Below are positions 33,975 to 41,505 of a DNA stretch of 64,000 nt, one piece after another; positions within the stretch are counted from its first letter, which is position 1, and each line of letters starts with the position of its first letter. The notes below the pieces were generated by a model. That model was not told where the DNA came from, did no database searches, and saw only the letters and a list, made by a program, of their open reading frames with translations. The position numbers and the translations under genes were made by a program. Source of the stretch: JBFMFR01 sp040752025 (GTDB lineage Bacteria > Chloroflexota > Anaerolineae > Anaerolineales > UBA4823); assembly GCA_040752025.1 (NCBI GenBank), contig JBFMFR010000019.1:37982-101981 (forward strand). The letters are read 5' to 3'.

Positions 33975-35327
33975 ATGAAAACCAAGCGATATTTTCACCC
34001 ATTGCTCGTCCTGGCCCTGGTCGCCCTGCTGACCTTCGGCCTGGCTACCCCTGCCCTGGCCTTCGACCCCATCGGCGATGACACCATCACCATCGAAGCC
34101 GGCGAAGTCATCGAAGACGACCTGTACCTGTTCGGCAACCTCGTCACCATCAACGGCACCGTCAAAGGCGACGTAGTCGCCTTTGGCAGCAGCATCACCC
34201 TCAACGGCCTCATCGAAGGCGACTTCATCGCCGCCGGGCGTGACGTCACCATCAACGGCGAAGTCACCGACGATCTGCGCATGGCCGGCTACGCCCTCAA
34301 GCTCGGCCCCGAAGCGAAGATCGGCGACGACGCCCTGGCTGCCGGCTTCAGCCTGGAAGCCAACCAGGGTTCCACCATCGGCGGCGCTCTCGTCGTTGGC
34401 GCTTTCCAGGCCGTGATCGACAGCCAGGTGGCCCAGAAAGCCTACCTGGGCCTGGACCGCCTGGAGTTCAACGGCCACTTCATGGGCGACGCTGAAATCG
34501 GCGTTGGCGACCCCGAAGAGACCTCCGTGATGCCCGTCAACATGTACGGCATGGGCAGCGACATGCCCCCCGTGCCCTCCGTCAAGCCCGGCCTGAACTT
34601 CGGCCCCGAAGCCCAGATCGACGGCAAGCTGGAGTACACCAGCCAGAGCCAGTACACCATCCCCGCTGGCGTGGTCGCCGGCGCAGTCACCTACACCACC
34701 CCGCCGGTCAGCCCGCAGGACGTGCCCCAGTACCGCCCGCTGCAGGAGACCAACCCGGTCCTGTATGCTGTCCTCGAAGCCCTGCGCTTCCTGGTCACCC
34801 TGTCCCTGATCGGCCTGCTGCTGGCCCTGCTCGTCCCCGCCTGGATCAACCGCCCGGCCGCCGTCTTGCAGCAGCGCCCGCTGCACAGCCTGGGCTCGGG
34901 CTTGCTGGCCTTCGTCGCCGTCGGCTTCACCCTCAGCCTGCTGGGCGTGGTCGTCATCGCCCTGGCCGTCCTCTTCGGCGCCCTGACCCTCGACAGCCTG
35001 ACCGGCCTGACCCTGATGGTCGGCGGCAGCGCCTTCAGCGCCCTGCTGCTCTCCTTCGGCCTGGTGTGCAGCTACCTGTCCTACCTGGTCGTCGCCTACC
35101 TGGGCGGGCGCTGGATCCTGAACCGCTTCAACCCGGCCCTGGTCGAGAAGCCCTACTGGGCCGTGCTCCTGGGCGTCTTCATCCTGGCCGTGCTCACCGC
35201 CATCCCCTTCCTGGGCGGCCTGGTGCGCTTCCTGGTGGTACTGACCGGCGTCGGCGCAGTCGCCATCCTGCTCTGGGAACGCTTCCGCCCTGCCCCGGCC
35301 GCCCCGGCCCTGGTTCCGGCTGAGTAA
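33975..35327 (+). CDS. Secreted/membrane polymer-forming (bactofilin-like beta-helix) protein
   Basis: 450 residues. A signal peptide (about 1-29, cleavage after TPALA) is followed by a beta-helical segment of repeated short strands (LYLFGNLVTINGTVKGDVVAF, SSITLNGLIEGDFIAAG, DVTINGEVTDDLRMAG), as in polymer-forming cytoskeletal/bactofilin-like proteins, but outside the membrane. From about 270 on there are four or five helices. The exported beta-helix with a membrane anchor recalls 'polymer-forming' integral membrane proteins of Chloroflexota and Firmicutes; the role may be envelope scaffolding. ATAAGGAG precedes the ATG; a strong terminator follows. Confidence 0.83.
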   Translation: MKTKRYFHPLLVLALVALLTFGLATPALAFDPIGDDTITIEAGEVIEDDLYLFGNLVTINGTVKGDVVAFGSSITLNGLIEGDFIAAGRDVTINGEVTDDLRMAGYALKLGPEAKIGDDALAAGFSLEANQGSTIGGALVVGAFQAVIDSQVAQKAYLGLDRLEFNGHFMGDAEIGVGDPEETSVMPVNMYGMGSDMPPVPSVKPGLNFGPEAQIDGKLEYTSQSQYTIPAGVVAGAVTYTTPPVSPQDVPQYRPLQETNPVLYAVLEALRFLVTLSLIGLLLALLVPAWINRPAAVLQQRPLHSLGSGLLAFVAVGFTLSLLGVVVIALAVLFGALTLDSLTGLTLMVGGSAFSALLLSFGLVCSYLSYLVVAYLGGRWILNRFNPALVEKPYWAVLLGVFILAVLTAIPFLGGLVRFLVVLTGVGAVAILLWERFRPAPAAPALVPAE

Positions 35328-35351
35328 GCCAAACCCTTTCCCCTTTACGTG

Positions 35352-35387
35352 GCGGCTGCCAAAAGACCGGCAGCCGCTGCGCTTTTT
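35352..35387 (+). terminator. Rho-independent terminator
   Basis: GCGGCTGCC (35352-35360) pairs with GGCAGCCGC (35369-35377) around an 8-base loop, followed by TGCGCTTTTT. Confidence 0.88.
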
Positions 35388-35391
35388 CGGC

Positions 35392-35397
35392 TATAAT
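35392..35397 (+). promoter_or_regulatory. -10 box of the histidine kinase gene
   Basis: A perfect TATAAT ends 15 bases before the kinase ATG, directly behind the terminator. Transcription would start near 35404, leaving a leader of about 9 bases with no ribosome site. No clear -35 is seen. Confidence 0.55.
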
Positions 35398-35412
35398 ACC
35401 CACACCGACCCG

Positions 35413-36633
35413 ATGAAAACCTCCGCCCTCCCCAGGATCAACCTGCTGCTGGCCGTCTCCGTGCTCACCCTGCTGGCCGTAGCCGTGCCCACCCTGCTGG
35501 CCATCGGCCCGCTGCTCGACCGCTGGCTGGCCCTGGCCCTGCTGGCCGCCTTCGGTATTCTGGCCATCCCCCTCTCCCGCCAGCCGGACGACTCGCCCCA
35601 GGCTCGCCCAGGTCTGCCGGCCAGCCTGCTGCTGGGCGCACAGAGCGTCCTGCTCCTGGCCCTGCTGGGCTTCTTCCCCCAGGCCGAGAGCCTCACCACC
35701 CTGTTCTACCTGCTGTGCATCGAAGCCATGCTCTACTTCCCCGTGCGCAGCGGCCTGCTCTGGCTGCTCGGCTACCTGCTGGTCGTTGCCGTCTACCAGT
35801 TCGACCAGTCTGGCCTGCTGGAAGCCCTCGGCGACCTGGCGCTCTTCACCGCCGGCCTGCTGCTCTTCGGCCTGGTCTCGGCCGCCCTGCGCCGCGCCCG
35901 CCTGGCCCAGCTCCGCAGCCAGGTGCTGCTCGGCGAGCTGCACGCCGCCAACCGCCAGCTTCAAGAGTACGCCGACCAGGTCGAGACCGCCAGCGTGCAC
36001 GCCGAACGCAACCGCCTGGCCCGTGAGATGCACGACACCCTCGGCCACCACCTCACCGCCGCCGTCGTGCAGATGGAAGCCGCCCGCCGCCAGGCGCCCT
36101 CCGACCCGGACGGCGCTGCCGAAGCCATCCGCTTCGCCCAGGAGCAGGTGCGCCAGGCCCTCGGCGAGCTGCGCCAGACCGTCGGGCGCTTACGCCAGCC
36201 GCTGGAAGCCGACTTGCAGCTCGAACAAGCCCTGCCGCGCCTGGCCGAGTCCTTCCGCCGCGCCAGCCAGCTTACCGTCCACCTGGACATGCCCCCCAAT
36301 GCCCTGGCTTTGCCCGATACCCACCGCCTGGCCCTCTACCGCGCCGCCCAGGAGGGCCTCACCAACGTCCAGCGCCACGCAGACGCCGGCCAGGCCTGGC
36401 TGCGCTTGCAGCGCCTGCCCGCCAGCATCCTGCTCGAGATCGAAGACGACGGGCGCGGCCTGCCGCAGGACTTCAGCCTGGAAGCCTCCGCCCGGCCCAC
36501 CAGCTTCGGCCTGCGCGGCCTGCGCGAGCGCATGGAGCAGTTGGGCGGGCGCATGTCCCTGGAAGCCCGCCCCGGCGGCGGCGCACGCCTGCGCCTGTCC
36601 CTGCCCCTGCCCCAGGAGGACCCCCATGCCTGA
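35413..36633 (+). CDS. NarL-type sensor histidine kinase (HisKA_3)
   Basis: 406 residues. Five or six N-terminal helices (about 8-165) form the membrane sensor with almost no external loops. A short coiled segment leads to the HisKA_3 box ERNRLAREMHDTLGHHLTAAV, with the phosphorylated His in REMHDTLGHH at about residue 204. The HATPase_c domain has RAAQEGLTNVQRHA (N box), EIEDDGRGL (G1) and FGLRGLRERMEQLGG (G2). It phosphorylates the receiver protein encoded next, with an 8-base gene overlap. The intramembrane type of sensor suggests envelope or lipid stress. Confidence 0.93.
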   Translation: MKTSALPRINLLLAVSVLTLLAVAVPTLLAIGPLLDRWLALALLAAFGILAIPLSRQPDDSPQARPGLPASLLLGAQSVLLLALLGFFPQAESLTTLFYLLCIEAMLYFPVRSGLLWLLGYLLVVAVYQFDQSGLLEALGDLALFTAGLLLFGLVSAALRRARLAQLRSQVLLGELHAANRQLQEYADQVETASVHAERNRLAREMHDTLGHHLTAAVVQMEAARRQAPSDPDGAAEAIRFAQEQVRQALGELRQTVGRLRQPLEADLQLEQALPRLAESFRRASQLTVHLDMPPNALALPDTHRLALYRAAQEGLTNVQRHADAGQAWLRLQRLPASILLEIEDDGRGLPQDFSLEASARPTSFGLRGLRERMEQLGGRMSLEARPGGGARLRLSLPLPQEDPHA

Positions 36634-37291
36634 AGAAACGCCTACCATCCACCTGCTGCTGGTCGACGACCAGCCCATCCTGCGCCAGGGACTGCGCCTG
36701 CTCTTGCAGATGGAGCCCGGCCTGCACGTCGCCGGCGAAGCCGGCAACGGCCAGGAAGCCCTGCAAGCCTACGAGCGCCTGCTCCCCGACGTGGTGCTCA
36801 TGGACATCCGCATGCCCGTCCTGGACGGCGTGGCCGCCACCCAGCAGATGCGCCAGCGCTGGCCGGACTGCAAAATCATCATCCTGACCACCTTCGACGA
36901 CGACGCCTACGTCTTCGAGGGCCTGCGCGCCGGGGCGCTCGGCTACCTGCTCAAGGACGTCTCCACCCAGGAGCTTGCCACGGCGATACGCACCGTCAAC
37001 GAAGGCGGCGCCCTGATCGAGCCCTCCATCGCCCGCAAAGTCCTGGCCGAGTTCTCGCGCCTGCCAGCAGCGCCGAGAGGCGAAGCCCCCGGCGGCCCCG
37101 AAGCCCCCACCGAGCGTGAGCTCGAAATCCTGCGCCTGGCCGCCCAGGGCCTCACCAACCGCCAGATCGCCGGCGAGCTCTACCTGGCCGAAGGCACCGT
37201 CAAGAACTACTTCTCCGCCGTCTTCCAGAAGCTGGGCGTGCAAGACCGCACCCAGGCCGTGCTTGCTGCGCAGCAGCGCGGCTGGATATGA
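36626..37291 (+). CDS. NarL/FixJ-family response regulator
   Basis: 221 residues from ATG 36626, overlapping the kinase gene; the frame is open far upstream as a shadow of that gene. Receiver domain with LLVDDQPI (acidic pocket), phosphorylated Asp in VVLMDIRMP (about residue 57), Thr in IILTTFDD and Lys in YLLKDVS. The LuxR-type helix-turn-helix (PTERELEILRLAAQGLTNR, IAGELYLAEGTVKNY) ends the protein. It is the DNA-binding partner of the kinase; the targets are not known. Confidence 0.95.
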   Translation: MPEETPTIHLLLVDDQPILRQGLRLLLQMEPGLHVAGEAGNGQEALQAYERLLPDVVLMDIRMPVLDGVAATQQMRQRWPDCKIIILTTFDDDAYVFEGLRAGALGYLLKDVSTQELATAIRTVNEGGALIEPSIARKVLAEFSRLPAAPRGEAPGGPEAPTERELEILRLAAQGLTNRQIAGELYLAEGTVKNYFSAVFQKLGVQDRTQAVLAAQQRGWI

Positions 37292-37293
37292 GA

Positions 37294-37326
37294 AGGTGCG
37301 TTGCACTTGCAAAGTGCGATGCACCT
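37294..37326. repeat. Imperfect palindromic repeat (AGGTGC...GCACCT)
   Basis: The arms AGGTGCGTTGCACTT and AAGTGCGATGCACCT are complementary at 13 of 15 positions around a short centre. The element starts three bases after the response-regulator stop. It looks like a dispersed REP-type palindrome and could also act as a transcript-end hairpin. The rest of 37327-37540 shows nothing I can name. Confidence 0.55.
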
Positions 37327-37540
37327 GGCCTGGCGCAGGCAAGCCCCCAGGCAGCCGCCTTGCGCCATCGCCGCGCCAGCAGATGGCCGGCGCCCGCTTC
37401 GAGAAAGGCGATCGCAATGGACAGGTTGAGGATCCTTCGGACGGAATCAACGTCCAGGTGCAGGAAAATGCCGATAATCGCCTTTCCGGAATACGCCCCA
37501 CCTCTTCCATTTTCCCCTTTTCCATTATACAATCTCCCCA

Positions 37541-38101
37541 ATGAGCGTTCTCTTTCCCGATACCCGCCCTGAAGCCGAAGCCGTGCTGATCGATTTGCTG
37601 CGCCAGGCGCCGGGGTGGCGTAAGCTGCACATGGTAGGCCAGCTCAACGCAGCGGTGCAAAGTCTGGCGCTGAGCGGGCTGCGCCAGCGCTATCCACAGG
37701 CCACCTCGCAAGAATTGCGCCGCAGGTTGGCAGAGTTGCTGCTCGGCTCAGAATTAGCACTGAAGGCGTATGGCCCTCTACCAGATGTGGATATCTTCGT
37801 ACGAAAAGACCGGCCTTTCGACCGTGCTCAGTTCGAGCGTCGCAGTGAGATGGTGGTGGCAACGCAGCCCGAGCGCAAAGCTTACATCGCCAGCGCCGAA
37901 GACACCATCCTGGCAAAGCTAGAGTGGTACCGCCTGGGGAATGAAGTATCAGAACGGCAGTGGCGGGACGTGCTGGGCATGCTCAAAGTGCAAGCCGGGC
38001 GACTGGATTTTGCTTATCTACACCTGTGGGCAGAACGCCTGAATATCCTCGACCTGCTCGAGCGCGCCTTAGCGCAGGCTGGCGAGGAGCGGGCGGCTTG
38101 A
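37541..38101 (+). pseudogene. In-frame fusion remnant of a small helical protein and an AbiEii-like nucleotidyltransferase
   Basis: The 186-residue frame is intact, but it reads as two genes joined by a deletion. Residues 10-78 (LHMVGQLNAAVQSLALSGLRQRYP, LRRRLAELLLGSELALKAYG) match the small proteins that usually precede AbiEii/DUF6036-type nucleotidyltransferase genes. Residues 80-186 (VDIFVRKDRPFDRAQFERR, ASAEDTILAKLEWYRLGNEVSERQWRDVLG) match the C-terminal part of such a nucleotidyltransferase. The catalytic core with the GSxxS and DxD motifs is missing, so nucleotidyl transfer should be impossible. It may be a decayed toxin-antitoxin-like pair. Family match is from memory of the motifs. 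Its stop overlaps the sulfatase start. Confidence 0.75.
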
Positions 38102-39531
38102 CGAAGGGACTATCTCGCCGCGACTTCCTCAAATCCACCGCCCTGGCCGGCGGGGCGCTGCTCGCCGACGGGTTCGGCCTCCGCGAGGTCTACAACCGCC
38201 ACGGGCGTGACCTGCGGCCCGCCGGCGCCCGGGCCTACCTGGACGCCATCCAGCCCAGCCCGCACCCCGCAAACCTGCCCAACATCGTCATCATCCTGGT
38301 CGACGACATGGGCTACGGCGACCTGGAGACTCCGGCGCTGGACACGCCCAACCTCGACCGCCTGCGCGCCGGGGGCATGCAGCTCACCAGCTTCTACGCC
38401 TCCGCCTCGGTGTGCAGCCCCTCGCGCGCCGGCCTGCTGACCGGGCGCTACCCGGTGCGCACCCTGATCACCAACCCGTTCTTCTCCACCTACGACGCCA
38501 TGAATATCCTCATGGACGCCCTGGGGCGCTACTCCTACAACGTGCGCGGCATCCCCCAAGATGAAGTGCTCCTGCCCGAAGTGCTCCGCCGCCGCGGCTA
38601 CCGCACCGGCCTGGCGGGCAAATGGCACCTGGGCGGCGCGCCCGGCTGCCTCCCCAACGAGCGCGGCTTCGACTGGTTCTACGGCGTGCTGTGGAGCAAC
38701 GACGACCAGCCCTACGCCATCTACCAGGACCGCCAGGTAGCCGTGCCCGCCCCCGCCGACCAGGACCTGCTCACGCGCCAGTTCACCCTGGCCGCCCAGG
38801 ACTTCCTGCGCGCCAGCCAGGCCCAGCCCTTCTTCCTGTACCTGGCCCACGCCATGCCCCACGTGCCCACCCACGCCTCCGCCGAGTTCCGCGGCCAGTC
38901 GAGCGGCGGGCTGTACGGCGACGCCATCCAGGAGCTGGATTGGAGCGTCGGCCAGGTGCTCGACACGCTCGACCAGCTCGGCCTGTCCGAAAAGACCCTG
39001 GTGATCTTCAGCAGCGACAACGGCCCGTGGTGGCAGGGCAACCCCGGCTACCAGCGCGGCCGCAAGCTGCTGTGGTTCGAGGGCGGCTACCGCGTGCCCT
39101 GCGTCGCCCGCTGGCCCGGCGTGATCCCCGCCGGGACGACCAGCGCGGCGATGAGCATGAACTTCGACCTGTTCGTTACCTGCCTGGGCCTGGCCGGCCT
39201 GGCCCCGCCGCAGGACCGTATCATCGACGGGGCCGACATCCTGCCCGTGCTCACGGGCCAGGCGGCCTCGCCGCACAACACGCTGTACTTCTACGACACG
39301 CGCAAGCTGATCGCCGTGCGCCGCCAGCGCTGGAAGTACTACCGCCACTATATCACCGACAACGCCGCCTTCTGGCCGCTCACCCAGGGCCCCTTCCTCT
39401 TCGACCTGGAAAACGACCCCAACGAATCCTACAGCCTGACCGAATCCCAGCCCGAGCGCGCCGCCGAGATGGCTGCCCTGCTGGCGGATTTCGGGGCGCA
39501 GATGAAGGCGAATTTGCGGGGGTGGCTGTAG
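38098..39531 (+). CDS. Tat-exported arylsulfatase-family enzyme
   Basis: 477 residues from TTG 38098, which has GAGGAG upstream and overlaps the previous stop (TTGA); the frame is open from 37960 without a signal. The N-terminus is a twin-arginine signal, LSRRDFLKSTALAGGALLADG. The sulfatase core starts at NIVIILVDDMGYGD (metal Asp69/Asp70) and carries the modification motif CSPSRAGLLTGR, with Cys106 to become formylglycine. GLAGKWHLGG and VIFSSDNGPWW complete the metal site. It hydrolyses sulfate esters outside the membrane. Cys-type sulfatases need a formylglycine-generating enzyme; the FGE-like domain at 59.4-60.1 kb sits in a STAND protein and is not an obvious partner. Confidence 0.92.
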   Translation: MTKGLSRRDFLKSTALAGGALLADGFGLREVYNRHGRDLRPAGARAYLDAIQPSPHPANLPNIVIILVDDMGYGDLETPALDTPNLDRLRAGGMQLTSFYASASVCSPSRAGLLTGRYPVRTLITNPFFSTYDAMNILMDALGRYSYNVRGIPQDEVLLPEVLRRRGYRTGLAGKWHLGGAPGCLPNERGFDWFYGVLWSNDDQPYAIYQDRQVAVPAPADQDLLTRQFTLAAQDFLRASQAQPFFLYLAHAMPHVPTHASAEFRGQSSGGLYGDAIQELDWSVGQVLDTLDQLGLSEKTLVIFSSDNGPWWQGNPGYQRGRKLLWFEGGYRVPCVARWPGVIPAGTTSAAMSMNFDLFVTCLGLAGLAPPQDRIIDGADILPVLTGQAASPHNTLYFYDTRKLIAVRRQRWKYYRHYITDNAAFWPLTQGPFLFDLENDPNESYSLTESQPERAAEMAALLADFGAQMKANLRGWL

Positions 39532-39888
39532 ATTGAAGAGTAAACGGTAGACAGTAGCAGGGAAACGGGGAGGGGAAAGCCACGAATTGCACGAATTGGG
39601 CGAATTTCATCATGGTCATAAGGAAACGGCAAGTGGTTGTCTGAATATGAAGTTGGTAACGGATCATGCAAGAATTTTGCACAGTGAAGGATGAAAATAG
39701 AGTGGTATGCTTAGGCCACAGCAGACAGAGCATCGTCGCACCTTGGTGAAATTCATCCCGATTTGGTAACGTATGCCGATTGCCTGTGAGCACAGTGAAT
39801 TGTCGCGGTCTAACTGACCAGCACGTGTAGCAAAGTTCGTATTGTCTCGGCAATCCCTGCTGAAACCATAAGGAGCATACTAAAGAAA
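39532..39888 (+). other. Non-coding region left of the IS110-family transposase
   Basis: 357 bases without a credible gene. The first 100 contain short direct repeats (CACGAATT twice). The rest, from about 39,660, is AT-richer like the transposase and probably is the left end of the insertion. In IS110 elements the long non-coding end upstream of the transposase encodes the structured bridge RNA that pairs with donor and target DNA. I cannot set the exact element boundary: IS110 elements lack clear inverted repeats. Confidence 0.5.
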
Positions 39889-41133
39889 ATGGAAGATATT
39901 TTGGAGTGTTGCTGTGGTTTGGATGTGCACAAGGAAACCATTGTAGCTTGTCTACTCAAAGGACCTATTGCAGACAAGATCAAATCGCAAAGTGAAATCA
40001 AGGAATTTGGAACGCAATTGAACGATCTGATCGCCTTGCGTGATTGGCTGGCGGGGCATAATTGCCACTATGTAGCCATGGAGAGCACTGGGATTTATTG
40101 GCAGCCCGTGTATGCAGTTTTAGAAACTTCTTTGTCAGATGAGATGCGTCTTTTGGTGGTCAACGCCCGGCACATGAAGAACGTACCTGGTAAGAAAACC
40201 GATATGCGGGATGCTGAATGGATCGCCACGCTCTTGCGGGCTGGCTTGCTAAAAGGTAGTTTTGTTCCCGAACGCGATATTCGGGACTTGCGTCAATACA
40301 CTCGTTACCGCAAGGCCTTGATCCGAGATAGTACTTCCCAGAAAAATCGGATCGAAAAGTTGTTACAAGCCAGCGGCTTTCGGTTGTCGAGTTTTCTGTC
40401 GGATATTTTTGGCAGCTCAGGGCTCGCAGTCATGCAGCAATTGGTACAGGTTGGTTCCATCTCTGAAGAAAGTCTGAAAACGTGCTTGAAAGGTCGCTCC
40501 CGCCAAAAGATGGGTGCAATACTCTCCAGTCTCAATGGCGTATTGTCCTTACCGCAACGCCACCTGCTCAAAATGCAACTATCCCATCTAAAGGATCTTC
40601 AGGATAATCTGCGAGAAGTTGAAGAAGAAATCCACAATAACTTTTCGCAATTAGAAGCCTCAAGAGATCTGATTGATTCGGTCTTCGGGATTGACCACAC
40701 CGCGGCTTACGCAGTCCTGGCAGAGATTGGTAACAAAATGGATCCTTTCCCAACCGCCCAACATATCTGTTCCTGGGCGGGCCTGGCTCCGGGCAATCAC
40801 CAAAGTGCAGGAAAGAAGAAAAAACAGCGTGTCAACCCGGGGAACAATTATCTCAAAACCATCCTGAGCGAAGTAGCCCGGGTTATTGCAGCACATAAAA
40901 GCCACTATCTATCCGGGTGGTATTGGCGGCTCAAACAACGAACCGATTCAAAGCGAGCTATCGTCGCTTTGGCCCGTAAGCTTTTGGTCATCATCTACAC
41001 CATGCTAAAAACCGGCCAACCCTTTGATGAGCGGAAATTCTTGGAACGTACAGAAACCAATAAGCGGAGACGCGTCAGCCGGATGGTCAACGAACTAACA
41101 AAGTTAAGCTATGTTGTTTCCTCACCAGCATAA
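39889..41133 (+). CDS. IS110-family transposase (DEDD recombinase)
   Basis: 414 residues. N-terminal RuvC-like DEDD domain: Asp in CCGLDVHKETIV, Glu in VAMESTGIYWQPVY, and the Asp pair in KTDMRDAEWIATLL. C-terminal Tnp domain has VFGIDHTAAYAVLAEIG and SWAGLAPGNHQSAGK with the nucleophile Ser. Full length and intact. The base composition is clearly more AT-rich than the flanking sulfatase and FG-GAP genes, indicating recent arrival. ATAAGGAG lies upstream of ATG 39889 at a long spacing. Confidence 0.93.
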   Translation: MEDILECCCGLDVHKETIVACLLKGPIADKIKSQSEIKEFGTQLNDLIALRDWLAGHNCHYVAMESTGIYWQPVYAVLETSLSDEMRLLVVNARHMKNVPGKKTDMRDAEWIATLLRAGLLKGSFVPERDIRDLRQYTRYRKALIRDSTSQKNRIEKLLQASGFRLSSFLSDIFGSSGLAVMQQLVQVGSISEESLKTCLKGRSRQKMGAILSSLNGVLSLPQRHLLKMQLSHLKDLQDNLREVEEEIHNNFSQLEASRDLIDSVFGIDHTAAYAVLAEIGNKMDPFPTAQHICSWAGLAPGNHQSAGKKKKQRVNPGNNYLKTILSEVARVIAAHKSHYLSGWYWRLKQRTDSKRAIVALARKLLVIIYTMLKTGQPFDERKFLERTETNKRRRVSRMVNELTKLSYVVSSPA

Positions 41134-41505
41134 TTTCTCTTGCAACAGCTTGCTATTTGCTTAGCGGCCCCACCCTATTTTCGTAGCAAAGTGCTGAGTT
41201 TGTTCCAATTGGCAAATCCCTCACGAGTTTTGCCAATGTTTGTATGGTATGATTTACGTGTTCTATGGTATCACCTCATGGATCGGATTTACGCAACCCG
41301 TTCATACCATGAGTGAGACCTTTTCGCACCATCATTTACCGGAAACTAAAGTTATAATTAAGACAGGCTTATCAGGGCGAACATCGGGATTATTGGCCAA
41401 AGCTTACCAACTCCATAAATTGCAAACCTTTTATCGACTTCTTCTGATGTACCTTACATGGCCCCACTGCCATATCAATTGCGTCCAGCAGAAAGGATAA
41501 AGAAT
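41134..41505 (+). other. Intergenic region between the IS110 transposase and the FG-GAP gene
   Basis: 372 bases without a convincing gene. The first few tens of bases should be the short right end of the IS110-family element (GCTTAGCGGCC at about 41,159 resembles GCTTAGGCCAC at about 39,710 on the left). The rest is AT-rich and probably holds the promoter of the FG-GAP gene; TATAAT at 41353-41358 is a weak candidate. Confidence 0.4.

Noticed and set aside
41240..41500. 86-codon plus-strand frame before the FG-GAP gene
   Set aside because: No ribosome site, no recognisable features, AT-rich intergenic DNA; it runs into the leader of the FG-GAP gene.
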